From: Haloterrigena salina JCM 13891
Lineage (GTDB): Archaea > Halobacteriota > Halobacteria > Halobacteriales > Natrialbaceae
DNA: 64,000 bases
Direction: 5' to 3'
Assembly: GCF_000337495.1 (NCBI RefSeq)
Contig: NZ_AOIS01000067.1
Span: 1 to 64,000, forward strand
Each line of letters starts with the position of its first letter. Position 1 is the first letter of the stretch. Both the position numbers and the translations under genes were made by a program. The notes beneath the pieces are model-generated. The model saw only the letters and a list, made by a program, of their open reading frames with translations. It searched no databases and was not told where the DNA came from. Positions 42,636 to 51,210 of the stretch are shown in pieces.

Positions 42636-43817
42636 CTACCGTTCGCCGGACATCGCCGAGAACAGCCGTTCCTCGAACTCGGACCTCGAGATACCGTCCG
42701 AGGGGCTGATCCCGTCCATGTGATCGACCGAGACCTGGCCGCCGCCCATCCGGGCGTGGCCGCCCGCGTTCGCCATCGGAATGTCGCTGATTGCGTGGCG
42801 GAGCGTCTCGCCCATGTGAACCCGGTCGTCCCGGGAGCGCCCCGAGAGGTGGATCGTCCCGTCGTACTCGCCGTAGACGACGACCGCCGTCACGCCCTCT
42901 AACTGCATCAGTTCGTCCGCGGCCTGGGGGATCGCGTCGACGTTCGAGATCTCGCCGACGTCGCAGACGGCGAAGGGGCCCTCGACGCGTTTCTCAGTGA
43001 TCGCCGTCGCCTTGACCTGCAGGACGTCGTCGCTGACCTGCGGGTTGGCGACCCGATCGAGCAGGTCCTCGTCGATGGCGTCGAACAGCGCGGCGCAGGC
43101 GTCGAACTCCGCCCGCGAGCAGCCGTTTGTCAGGTGCTTCGTATCCGACTGGATGCCGTAGAGCAGCCCGGTCGCCAGCTCCGGCGAGACCTCGAGGCCG
43201 TCCCCGCCGTTCATCGACGCGCCGAGTTCGTCGAGATACTCGACGATGATGGTCGAGGCGGCGCCGTACCCCGTCCGAACGTCGGTGAACTCCGTCCCCG
43301 CGCCGTTGCCGGGATGATGGTCGATCACCGCGATCGGTTCGACGGTCTGGGAGCCCGCGAACCCGCGGGGCGTGTTGTGATCGACGAGGACGACGGCGTC
43401 GGCGGCCAGTTCCGAACTCGCCTCGATGGCCTCGAGGTCCAGATCGAGGACGGTCCGGAACGCCCGGTTCTCCTGGTGGCGGATCTCGCCGGCGTACTGC
43501 AGCGTCGCCTCGGTGTCGACGGTCTCGGCGATCCGGGCGACGCCCATCGCACAGGACATGGCGTCAGGATCCGGGTTCGGGTGCATCACCACCGCGACGT
43601 GGTCGTACTCCCCCAGCAGCCGCTGGAAGCGAACGCCCGGCGGCCGCCGGAACCAGCTGACGACCCACCAGCCGCCGACGACGACCGCGACGGTCGCCAC
43701 CACGAACAGCGAGAGCATCAGCGGCTCGAGGGACTCGAGGAACTCGCGGAGCGGCCCGACCAGCGTTGCGCTCGACCGGCGAAACGCGCCGCTGGTCGAG
43801 CCGTTCCGAACGATCAT
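42636..43817 (-). CDS. Membrane-anchored DHH/DHHA1 phosphoesterase
   Basis: A 393-residue protein with one N-terminal transmembrane helix (LMLSLFVVATVAVVVGGWWVV in pieces, about residues 33-55) and a cytosolic DHH-DHHA1 unit. DHH motifs are HPNPDPDAMSC, VDHNT and IDHHPG, which bind two manganese ions; DHHA1 ends with GGHARMGGGQ. Homologs degrade short RNAs, pAp or cyclic di-AMP. The membrane anchor resembles the domain logic of GdpP-type cyclic di-AMP phosphodiesterases but without their PAS and GGDEF domains, so cyclic di-AMP is a candidate substrate only. Confidence 0.88.
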   Translation of the reverse strand: MIVRNGSTSGAFRRSSATLVGPLREFLESLEPLMLSLFVVATVAVVVGGWWVVSWFRRPPGVRFQRLLGEYDHVAVVMHPNPDPDAMSCAMGVARIAETVDTEATLQYAGEIRHQENRAFRTVLDLDLEAIEASSELAADAVVLVDHNTPRGFAGSQTVEPIAVIDHHPGNGAGTEFTDVRTGYGAASTIIVEYLDELGASMNGGDGLEVSPELATGLLYGIQSDTKHLTNGCSRAEFDACAALFDAIDEDLLDRVANPQVSDDVLQVKATAITEKRVEGPFAVCDVGEISNVDAIPQAADELMQLEGVTAVVVYGEYDGTIHLSGRSRDDRVHMGETLRHAISDIPMANAGGHARMGGGQVSVDHMDGISPSDGISRSEFEERLFSAMSGER

Positions 43818-44003
43818 ACGTCACTATTAAATTGAATCGGCAAGAAATTTCCCCCTCGACGACCCGAATCAATCGGTCTCGAGGCGAATTTTTAGTCGGA
43901 GCGGCGCCAGCGACTCGGTTCTCGGTTGGCGTGTCGCCGGCCGCTCAGCGCCCGGTCGGAGTACCGCTGGCCGTTCGGTTCTCGTCGGACGTCCTCGAGT
44001 CGC

Positions 44004-44906
44004 TCAGAGCCCCCGCTCGCCGTTCCGGTAGGCCTCGATGGCGTCCCGGTACCCCTCCCGGTAGGTCGGATATGCGAACTCGTAGCCCAACTCGCGCAGT
44101 TTCTCGTTGGCGCAGCGCTTGCTCGTCAGGATGCGCCGCCTGCCGGCCTCGGAGATGTCGTCGTCGGCCAGCCGCTCCGCCTTCGTCCGTTTGAGCGGCT
44201 GCTCGACCTCGCACCGCTCGGCCAGCCAGTCCGCGAACTCCCACTTGTGGGCGGGTTCGTCGTCGACCACCTGGACGACCTCGCCGCGCGCGAGGTCCTC
44301 CTCGAGCAGGTAGCGGACGGCCCCCGCGGCGTCGTCGCGGTGGACCATGTTCAGGTAGCCTTCCGTGACGGGTCCCTCGAGGTAGCGCTCGAGGCGGTAG
44401 CGGCCGGGGCCGTAGAGGCCGGCATAGCGCGCGACGGTGCCGTCGAAGCTGTACTCGGCGGGCAACTCGCGGGCGATCCGTTCGGCCTCGGCGAGCACCT
44501 CGGTCTTCTCGGTCGTGGGCTCGATCGGCGTCGCCTCGTCGACCCAGTCGCCATCGTGGTCGCCGTGGACGCCCGTCGACGAGGTGTAGACCAGCCGCTC
44601 GGGCGAGTTCTCGCGCTCACCGAACTGCTCGATAGCCGTTCGGAGTCCCTTGACGTAGACCTCGCGGGCCGCCTCGGCGCCGCGCCCGCCGCTGCTGGCC
44701 GCGAAGACGATGGCGTCGACGTCCGGGACAGCCGCGAGCCCCTCGCGGTCGGTGACGTCCGCTTGCACGGCCTCGAAGCCGGCGTCCTCGATCGCCTGAA
44801 CCCCCTCGTCGGATCGGCGCACGCCGATTGCCTCGTGACCGCGGTCGGTCAGCTGACGACCCAACTCGAGACCGACGTGACCACAGCCCAGGATTGCAAC
44901 GTTCAT
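44004..44906 (-). CDS. NAD-dependent epimerase/dehydratase family protein (YeeZ-like)
   Basis: A 300-residue extended-SDR protein. It begins MNVAILGCGHVGLELGRQL, a glycine-rich dinucleotide loop, followed by AIVFAASSGGRG and VYTSSTGVHGDH. The usual YxxxK is replaced by a segment around TEKTEVLAEAE, as in YeeZ-like proteins, so catalysis is uncertain. GLYGPGRYRLERYL and MVHRDDAAGAV match the substrate domain. The function is unknown. The 186 bp between it and the DHH gene show no other feature. Confidence 0.82.
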   Translation of the reverse strand: MNVAILGCGHVGLELGRQLTDRGHEAIGVRRSDEGVQAIEDAGFEAVQADVTDREGLAAVPDVDAIVFAASSGGRGAEAAREVYVKGLRTAIEQFGERENSPERLVYTSSTGVHGDHDGDWVDEATPIEPTTEKTEVLAEAERIARELPAEYSFDGTVARYAGLYGPGRYRLERYLEGPVTEGYLNMVHRDDAAGAVRYLLEEDLARGEVVQVVDDEPAHKWEFADWLAERCEVEQPLKRTKAERLADDDISEAGRRRILTSKRCANEKLRELGYEFAYPTYREGYRDAIEAYRNGERGL

Positions 44907-45043
44907 ACGTCGACTCGCGGGTGAACGACCATAATATCACTGCTCGAGGAGACTTATCGGATTCTTCACGGCGGAGGAAACGGACTGTGGAGCGCACGCG
45001 ACACTCCCGTCTCGTCGACGGTCGTCGATCGCCGCGTCCCGAC

Positions 45044-45469
45044 TCAGGGCGCGCCGTCGGCAATCACGTACTGGACGTGGACGAACTCCTCGAAGGACAT
45101 CGGCGCGCGACGTTCGATCTTCTGCTGGATCTCCTTCGCGTCCATGTCGATCTCGAGTTCGCTCTCGACGGCGTCGACGTCGAGGACGGCCGTCGTCATC
45201 CCCAACAGGAGGTGGTCGCAGGCGATCTCGACCATCTCGTCGGGCTCGGGCTCGCCGTCCGCGAGCGCCTGGATCTGGGCCGCCTCGGGAAGCGTGAGAT
45301 CCAGTGAGTCCCCCTCGAGGAGCGCGTCGGCGGTCTCGCGGTCGACGTCGGTCTGACCGACGACGTCGTCGACGCCGTGCTGGGTGACGACCGCCCGGAG
45401 GTCGTCCTCGTACTCGGCGCGGAGGTCGGCGGGCGAATCCGGGGCGTTCATCCGTTGCTCGTAGAACAT
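45044..45469 (-). CDS. Conserved haloarchaeal acidic protein (DUF5791-like)
   Basis: A 141-residue strongly acidic protein, MFYEQRMNAPDSPADLRAEY onward, without membrane segment. The region VVGQTDVDRETADALLEGDS followed by LTLPEAAQIQALADG reads like a helix-turn-helix-type fold, and SFEEFVHVQYVIADGAP closes it. I believe it matches a haloarchaeal DUF (DUF5791), from memory. It is divergent from cetZ. A TATA-like aataataat on the minus strand at 45501-45509 lies 32-40 nt upstream. Confidence 0.7.
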   Translation of the reverse strand: MFYEQRMNAPDSPADLRAEYEDDLRAVVTQHGVDDVVGQTDVDRETADALLEGDSLDLTLPEAAQIQALADGEPEPDEMVEIACDHLLLGMTTAVLDVDAVESELEIDMDAKEIQQKIERRAPMSFEEFVHVQYVIADGAP

Positions 45470-45610
45470 GCCCGGAAGAACGGGCATCGCGTTGAAAGGT
45501 ATTATTATTGAACCCGCCGGCGGCCCGTCGATGGCTATCGGCTCGAATCACCGCGTTCGCTGCAATTGTCCACCGGAACGTTCAACTGGGCATACTTACA
45601 TGAGCGTGAT

Positions 45611-46699
45611 ATGAAAGTTGCCCTGATCGGTGTTGGTCAGGCCGGTGGCAAGGTCACTGAACGGCTCACCCGATTCGACGCGGAGATGGGCTTCGGAGCC
45701 GTTCAGGGCGCACTGGCCGTCAACTCCGCCGAACCGGACCTCCAGTCCCTCGAGTACGTCGACACGCAGTTGATCGGCGCCGACCGCGTCAACGGCCACG
45801 GCGTCGGCGGCGACAACGAACTCGGGACCGAGATCATGCAGGCGGACATCCAGCAGGTGATGAACGCGCTCGACGGCCGCGTCACCTCCGAGGCGGAGGG
45901 GATCTTCGTCGTCGCCGGCCTCGGCGGCGGCACCGGCAGCGGCGGCGCGCCGGTCGTCGTCCACCACCTCCAGCAGATCTACGATATCCCCGTCTACGCG
46001 CTCGGCGTCCTCCCGGGGCGTAACGAGGGCGCGCTCTACCAGGCCAACGCCGGTCGGTCGCTGAAGACGATTGTCCGCGAGGCCGACGCGACGCTGCTGG
46101 TCGACAACGACGCCTGGCACGAACAGGGCGAGAGCGTCGAGGGCGCTTTCGAGACTATCAACGAGCGGATCGCCAAGCGAGTCGGCCTGCTCTTTGCCTC
46201 CGGCGAGGCCGTCGAAGGAGTGGGTGAGAGCGTGGTCGACTCGAGCGAGGTCATCAACACGCTTCGCGCTGGCGGAATCGCCGCGCTGGGGTACGCCACC
46301 GAGGTCGCCAGCGAGGACAGCGCCGAGAACGTCAACACGGCCATGAGCGTCTCGCGACAGGCCCTGCTGACGGGCACCAGCCTCCCGGACGCGACGACCG
46401 CCGACTCGGCCCTGCTGGTCGTCGCCGGCGAACCCGACCGCATCCCGCGCAAGGGCGTCGAACGGGCCCGCCGCTGGCTCGAGGACGAGACCGGCAGCAT
46501 GCAGGTCCGGGGCGGGGACTTTCCGCTCGAGAGCGACCGACTGGGTGCGCTCGTCCTGCTGGGCGGGGCGGAGCGGTCCGATCGCATTCAGGAATTCATG
46601 GAGCGCGCACGCGAGGCCAAAAAGGCCCAGGAGCGCGAGGCGGAGAAGACCGATCCGGCCGAACAGTTCGCCGACGATCAACTCGAGGATCTCTTCTAG
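45611..46699 (+). CDS. cetZ: CetZ-family tubulin-like cell-shape protein
   Basis: A 362-residue tubulin/FtsZ-superfamily GTPase. It begins MKVALIGVGQAGGKVTERL, and the tubulin signature GLGGGTGSGGAP is at about residues 103-114. The pattern DRVNGHGVGGDNELG and the C-terminal Arg/Glu/Lys-rich tail fit CetZ rather than FtsZ1/2. CetZ proteins polymerise at the membrane and control rod shape and motility-associated differentiation. ATG 45611 is used because the longer frame starts at TTG and adds a non-family segment. Confidence 0.93.
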   Translation: MKVALIGVGQAGGKVTERLTRFDAEMGFGAVQGALAVNSAEPDLQSLEYVDTQLIGADRVNGHGVGGDNELGTEIMQADIQQVMNALDGRVTSEAEGIFVVAGLGGGTGSGGAPVVVHHLQQIYDIPVYALGVLPGRNEGALYQANAGRSLKTIVREADATLLVDNDAWHEQGESVEGAFETINERIAKRVGLLFASGEAVEGVGESVVDSSEVINTLRAGGIAALGYATEVASEDSAENVNTAMSVSRQALLTGTSLPDATTADSALLVVAGEPDRIPRKGVERARRWLEDETGSMQVRGGDFPLESDRLGALVLLGGAERSDRIQEFMERAREAKKAQEREAEKTDPAEQFADDQLEDLF

Positions 46700-46834
46700 C
46701 CACGGTTTCCGACGGACGCTCGGACGAGTGTTTCGTTTCGGATCCGAAACTGGTCAGCGGACTCCGACTCTCCGAGGACGTCGCCGATTGACCAGCCGAC
46801 CAATAAGCGAGACGAGGGATAGCGAGCAGTGTCA

Positions 46835-46842
46835 TTTATAAG
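46835..46842 (+). promoter_or_regulatory. TATA box of a possible small RNA
   Basis: tttataag is an excellent archaeal TATA sequence, predicting a start near 46865, but no convincing ORF follows at leaderless distance. An ATG at 46857 opens only a 25-codon frame. Confidence 0.45.
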
Positions 46843-46864
46843 CACTCTCGGAACCCATGACACA

Positions 46865-46935
46865 GTCCATCATAGTAAGAGGGCGGTCCTGCCAACGGTT
46901 TTCAGGGGGTTGTGGACCGGTAGGTTTAAATTGAA
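46865..46935 (+). ncRNA. Candidate small RNA between cetZ and the COG1340 gene
   Basis: Predicted from the TATA box at 46835-46842. It contains a stem cggtcc/ggaccg (46884-46889 with 46914-46919) enclosing a second stem caac/gttg (46893-46896 with 46909-46912), then the AT-rich stretch taggtttaaatt. It matches no RNA family I know. The same AT stretch could be a promoter (46924-46932) for the downstream leader. Confidence 0.3.
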
Positions 46936-47071
46936 GGCGCCAATAGATACGGCTACCAGAACGCCACCGGGGCGCGTATCGCTCGACGATCGATGACAGG
47001 AAATCTTATTCACCGAGGTTTCGCAGATCGTGAGCAGATGCTGTGTACAGCCGCTCGTTTCCGTTCGACGG

Positions 47072-47110
47072 TACCCGTCAGACCGACGGGTATCCCGTCC
47101 GTAAAACGGG
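47072..47110 (+). promoter_or_regulatory. Mutually exclusive hairpins in the leader of the COG1340 gene
   Basis: Four segments lie in order: tacccgtc (47072-47079), gacgggta (47085-47092), cccgtc (47094-47099) and acggg (47106-47110). Segment 2 can pair with 1 (8 bp) or with 3 (6 bp), and 3 can instead pair with 4, the layout of an attenuator-like switch. A TATA-like tcttattc at 47008-47015 would start a transcript of about 115 nt before the ATG. Confidence 0.4.
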
Positions 47111-47154
47111 CGAACATCCCCGGTGCGGGTATGGCACAGAGGTTTGAATAATAC

Positions 47155-48036
47155 ATGGTAGACGAATCAAAGAACATCGAACTGACGGAGGACGACCTCG
47201 AAAACAAATCGAAAGGGCAGCTCATCAAGATGGCCGGTCAACTGCGGGATCGGCGAAACGAGCTCAACCAGATGGCGTCCGAGCGGGCGTCCAAGCGCGA
47301 CGACCTCAACGCGAAGACACGCGAGAAGGTCGACGAAGCCCAGGAACACCGCGAGAAACGCGACGAGCTCAACGAGCAGGTCCAAGAGCACAAGGAAAAC
47401 CGCAACGAGCTCAACGCCGAGGCCAACGAGCTGTTCGACAAGGTCGAGAAGCTCAAGTCCGACATGGAGCTCGACGAGGGCAAGGACCTCGAGGAACTCG
47501 AGGAGGAGATCGAGGAACTCGAGTTTAAGCAGCAGACCGAAGTCCTCTCGAGCGAGGAGGAGAAGGAGCTCATCGAGAAGATCGAGTCCAAGCGCGAGGA
47601 GTACGAGTCCCGCAAGGAGAAACTCGAGCAGAACGAGGATCTCGAGGAGCTCGTCGAGGAAGCCGAGGAAGTGCGATCGGAAGCCTCCCAGCACCACCAG
47701 AAGGTGACTGAGCTCGCGGACAAGGCCCAGGAACACCACAACCAGATGATCGAGGCCTATCGGGAGGCCGACGACATCCGCGACGAGGCCGACGAGATGC
47801 ACGAGAAGTTCGTCGAGGCCCAGGAGGCCGCCGACCAGCACCACGAGGACTTCGTCCGCGTCCAGAAGCGACTGCGCGAACTGGACAAGAAAGAAGAGGA
47901 GGAGCGCAAGTCCGAGCGCGACAAGAAGAAAGAGGAGGCCAAGGAAGAGGCCGAGGAGATCTATCAGAAGTTCAAGGAAGGCGAGACCCTCGACACCGAG
48001 GACCTGATGAAGCTCCAGAAGACCGGTCTGCTCTAG
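47155..48036 (+). CDS. COG1340-type archaeal coiled-coil protein
   Basis: A 293-residue protein that is almost entirely coiled coil, rich in Glu, Lys, Arg, Asn and Gln, starting MVDESKNIELTEDDLENKSKG. Repeated heptad blocks such as KRDELNEQVQEHKENRNELN and a His-containing section (SQHHQKVTELADKAQEHHNQ) lead to a Lys/Glu-rich helix and the C-terminal EIYQKFKEGETLDTEDLMKLQ. The last segment is the best-conserved part of this widespread but uncharacterised archaeal family. It has no catalytic motif. Its leader carries competing hairpins. Confidence 0.85.
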   Translation: MVDESKNIELTEDDLENKSKGQLIKMAGQLRDRRNELNQMASERASKRDDLNAKTREKVDEAQEHREKRDELNEQVQEHKENRNELNAEANELFDKVEKLKSDMELDEGKDLEELEEEIEELEFKQQTEVLSSEEEKELIEKIESKREEYESRKEKLEQNEDLEELVEEAEEVRSEASQHHQKVTELADKAQEHHNQMIEAYREADDIRDEADEMHEKFVEAQEAADQHHEDFVRVQKRLRELDKKEEEERKSERDKKKEEAKEEAEEIYQKFKEGETLDTEDLMKLQKTGLL

Positions 48037-48200
48037 ATCGGTCTCGTCTACCGGCGGTTCGGTTTTCTCTCTTTGCTGCGTTTTCGACGCCGGCGCCTCG
48101 AGACGGGAGTCCGTCCGGCGCGCTCGAGAGCGACACCGCGAGTCGCCGGTCGGTCGATCGGAGCGGTCACTCAGGCGCTCGCTCTCGAGATCAACCGCGG

Positions 48201-48221
48201 CCGGCCGTTCACGTCGGCCGG
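48201..48221 (+). repeat. Inverted repeat downstream of the COG1340 gene
   Basis: ccggccg (48201-48207) pairs with cggccgg (48215-48221) around a 7-nt loop, followed by gaaaaatt. It might be an end-of-transcript hairpin. The rest of 48037-48297 holds nothing else I can support. Confidence 0.35.
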
Positions 48222-48297
48222 CAGAAAAATTCTCACGGCGTGTAAGCAGGGTGAGCTATTTTAGTGCCGGCCGGGGTCGGATGTAGACGAGCGCGTA

Positions 48298-48597
48298 ATG
48301 GATACGGACACGAATCGAGTAGCCGAGCGACCGACCGGCCGCGGTACCGCCGCCGAGTTCGGTAGCGGACTCGATCCCCACGGAACGGAGGACGGGCGAG
48401 ACGGCCCGGGAGCGACGGTCGTCGATGGCCGAACGGTCGTCGCGGACGGTGATCGTTCCGAGCGAAGCTATACGGGTTTCGACGCCGTCGTCGAAACAGT
48501 CGCTGCGTCCGCCCACAAGCTGGTACCGTCCCCGCAGTCGCGCCCGGAGCGATCCGTCGAGACCGACTGCGAACAGCGGGTATACGGTCCCTACTAG
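48298..48597 (+). CDS. Possible small orphan protein
   Basis: A 99-residue ORF, MDTDTNRVAERPTGRG onward, without a recognisable domain. Support comes only from a TATA-like ctattttag at 48256-48264, 34-42 nt upstream. Composition is Asp/Arg-rich and codon use is weaker than in neighbouring genes, so it may not be coding. An overlapping ORF on the other strand is less likely. The function is unknown. Confidence 0.3.
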   Translation: MDTDTNRVAERPTGRGTAAEFGSGLDPHGTEDGRDGPGATVVDGRTVVADGDRSERSYTGFDAVVETVAASAHKLVPSPQSRPERSVETDCEQRVYGPY

Positions 48598-48658
48598 TGC
48601 ATCCGTGGAACCGACCGACCGATAGCAGATCCCGATTCGAGTTAGTGAGCCTATACCG

Positions 48659-50008
48659 ATGACAGTTGATAACAGTGCTTCGAGCATGGATCGACACGAC
48701 GACGATGCGGGCGTCCTGATACCCGGCATCGATGCACCGAGTACCGTCGCCTGTCTCCGTTCGCTGCGACCGCGCGGCATCCGTACGATCGTCGGTTCCG
48801 AGTCGTCGACGACGCCGGCGTCCCGATCGACGTACTGCGACGAGTTCGTCGAGCTGCCGGACCCGGCCGACGATCTGTCCGCCTACGGCGACGCGTTGCT
48901 CGCGGTCGCCGAGCGATCGGACGTCCGGACGATCATTCCGGTCCGCGAGGAGGACGTCTACGTCCTCGCCGATCGCAAGGCGGCGTTCGCCGACGTGGTC
49001 GACACGAACTGGCCCGATTTCGAAACGCTCCGACTGGTTCAGGACCGCGTCGAACTCTTCGCCGCCGCCGACGCGGCCGACGTGGCGGTCCCGGAGACTG
49101 CGCTGCTCGATCAGTGGACCGACTGGGACCAGGAAACGATCGTAAAGCCCCGATATACGGTCGCCGCACCCGCCTATCTCGATCCCAGTGCCGACGAGAT
49201 CGAGATCGGCTCGACGGAGTACCAGCAGCCGGGGACGCCGCCGGACCTCCAGACCGTCGTCGAGCGCCGCGGGCACGTCCCGCTGGTCCAGGAGCGGATC
49301 CCCGACTCCCGCGAATTCGGTTTCTTCGCCCTCTACGACCGCGGCGACCCGGTCGCCACCTTCCAGCACTGCCAGCGCCGCGGCTGGGAGTACTGCGGCG
49401 GCCCCAGCGCCTACCGCGAGTCGGTGTACGATCCGGACCTCGAGGCGGCCGGCCGAGCGCTGCTGGACGAACTCGAGTGGCACGGCCTCGCGATGGTCGA
49501 GTTCCTCCGGGACCCCGTCGACGAGGAGTACAAGCTCATGGAGATCAACCCGCGCTTCTGGTCGTCGCTGCCGTTTTCCGTCCGCGCAGGCGCGGACTTC
49601 CCCCACTACTACTGGAAGCAGGCCATCGGCGACCCGGTCGCGTCCGACGACACCTACGAGGTCGGGATCGGCGGCCACCTGCTCCGGGGGGAGCTCAGCT
49701 ACCTCCACAGCGTGGCGACCAAGGAGTATCCGATGGTCGAACGCCCGTCGCTCGCGGGCGCGGTGCGCGACGTCGCGACGTCGCTCGTCAGTCAGCCGCG
49801 GTTCGACTACGCGGTGGCCGACGATCCGCTGCCGTTCGTCCGCGACGGTATCAATCTGGTCGAAGCGTACCGCGAGAGTCGATCATCGTCGGAGTCGACC
49901 ACCGACTCGAGCGAGGCCGACGACCGCGACCCGACGGACGTCCCGCCACAATCGACGCGTTCGCACGGGGCGTCGCCGTCGCAGACGTCCCAGGGACTCG
50001 ACGACTGA
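48659..50008 (+). CDS. ATP-grasp carboxylate-amine ligase-like protein
   Basis: A 449-residue ATP-grasp protein. The N-terminal Rossmann-like domain starts VLIPGIDAPSTVACLRSL. The central domain has IVKPRYTVAAPAY, VPLVQERIPDSREFGFF and the metal-binding end YKLMEINPRFW, and the C-terminus is a disordered Ser/Asp-rich tail of about 70 residues. It is likely to join a carboxylate to an amine or thiol with ATP; the substrate is unknown. ATG 48659 is listed, but ATG 48686 lies at leaderless distance from the TATA-like gcctatacc (48649-48657) and may be the true start. Confidence 0.82.
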   Translation: MTVDNSASSMDRHDDDAGVLIPGIDAPSTVACLRSLRPRGIRTIVGSESSTTPASRSTYCDEFVELPDPADDLSAYGDALLAVAERSDVRTIIPVREEDVYVLADRKAAFADVVDTNWPDFETLRLVQDRVELFAAADAADVAVPETALLDQWTDWDQETIVKPRYTVAAPAYLDPSADEIEIGSTEYQQPGTPPDLQTVVERRGHVPLVQERIPDSREFGFFALYDRGDPVATFQHCQRRGWEYCGGPSAYRESVYDPDLEAAGRALLDELEWHGLAMVEFLRDPVDEEYKLMEINPRFWSSLPFSVRAGADFPHYYWKQAIGDPVASDDTYEVGIGGHLLRGELSYLHSVATKEYPMVERPSLAGAVRDVATSLVSQPRFDYAVADDPLPFVRDGINLVEAYRESRSSSESTTDSSEADDRDPTDVPPQSTRSHGASPSQTSQGLDD

Positions 50009-50118
50009 ATCGGCGCGTCGCTCGCGGCCCTGCGGGACCGCGGGCCGACAGGTCGCCGGAACCGCCAATGCTTACCGGGTACCGTACGGAGATAGTCGTA
50101 TGAGACGAGGTGTCCGCT

Positions 50119-51114
50119 ATGGTCGATAGCGAACGGATCGAGCGACTGCTGATCGTCGTCGTCGGCGTCGTCGCCTTCGCCGCGGCCGGGTTCGCGCTGT
50201 TCGTCGTCTATCCGGACTCGCTGGCGGAACTACTCGGCGTGCTCGTCGCACTCGCGGTCGCGGCGCTCGGCGTTCGCTTCTCGAGCAATATCGCCGCGTC
50301 GCTGTATCCCGACTACGACGTCGCCGAGGTCGCCGTCGAAGGTCCCATCACGCGCGACGGCGGCGGCGGGTCGCTCCCCTCGAGTCCGCGGGGGACGCCG
50401 GCCGACGACATCGTCGACCAGATCGACCGGGCCGACGAGGACGACAGCGTCGACGCCCTCTTGGTGAAACTCAATACGCCGGGCGGCGAGGTCGTCCCGA
50501 GCGACGACATCCGGCTGGCGGCCGAGCGGTTCGACGGGCCGACGATCGCCTACGCGACCGACGTCTGCGCCAGCGGCGGCTACTGGATCGCCAGCGGCTG
50601 CGACGAACTCTGGGCCCGCGAGGGCTCGATCGTCGGCTCGATCGGCGTCATCGGCTCCCGGGTGAACGCCAGCGACCTCGCCGAGAGGGTCGGCCTCTCC
50701 TACGAGCGCTTCGCCGCCGGCGATTACAAGGACGCCGGCACCCCGCTGAAGGAGATGGACGAGGACGAACGCGCGTACCTGCAGGGGCTGATCGACGACT
50801 ACTACGACACGTTCGTCGAGCGGGTCAGCGACGGCCGCGACCTCGACGCGGAGTTCGTCCGCGACACCGAGGCGCGGATCTATCTCGGCGAACAGGCCCA
50901 CGACCTGGAGCTCGTCGATCGCCTCGGCACCCGCCGAGAGATCGAAGACGAACTGGCCGACCGCCTCGAGCGCGACGAGATCGGCGTCGAGGAGTTCGAG
51001 CCCGAACGGCCGCTGATGGCCCGCGTCGGCGCCGGCGCACAGCGAGTAGCCTACGCCTTCGGAGCCGGCATCTCGGGGCTCGCCGAGGACCGGGAGTTCC
51101 GCCTGCGGACCTGA
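50119..51114 (+). CDS. sppA: S49-family signal peptide peptidase (SppA-like)
   Basis: A 331-residue membrane-anchored serine protease that degrades signal peptides. Two N-terminal hydrophobic helices (about residues 8-30 and 36-53) precede the protease domain. The nucleophile is Ser152 in DVCASGGYWIAS and the general base is Lys204 in GDYKDAGTPLKEMDEDER, the standard Ser-Lys dyad. The ATG at 50119 is preceded by a gaggtg Shine-Dalgarno (50107-50112), which favours it over the codon three residues upstream. Confidence 0.92.
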   Translation: MVDSERIERLLIVVVGVVAFAAAGFALFVVYPDSLAELLGVLVALAVAALGVRFSSNIAASLYPDYDVAEVAVEGPITRDGGGGSLPSSPRGTPADDIVDQIDRADEDDSVDALLVKLNTPGGEVVPSDDIRLAAERFDGPTIAYATDVCASGGYWIASGCDELWAREGSIVGSIGVIGSRVNASDLAERVGLSYERFAAGDYKDAGTPLKEMDEDERAYLQGLIDDYYDTFVERVSDGRDLDAEFVRDTEARIYLGEQAHDLELVDRLGTRREIEDELADRLERDEIGVEEFEPERPLMARVGAGAQRVAYAFGAGISGLAEDREFRLRT

Positions 51115-51210
51115 TCGAACGCTCGCGGGCCGTTCTCGTCGATCGCTCGGCGCCTCGATCGCGTCGAACGAGTAAGTGGTTTTATCGTCACACGGAATGC
51201 ATCGCCTACC

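Noticed and set aside
47143-47152. TATA box tttgaataat just before the COG1340 ATG
   Set aside because: It ends 2 bases before the ATG at 47155, too close for a TBP site that must lie about 27 nt before the transcription start.
48256-48780. 174-residue minus-strand ORF
   Set aside because: It overlaps the start of the ATP-grasp gene and has a basic, low-quality translation without any domain.
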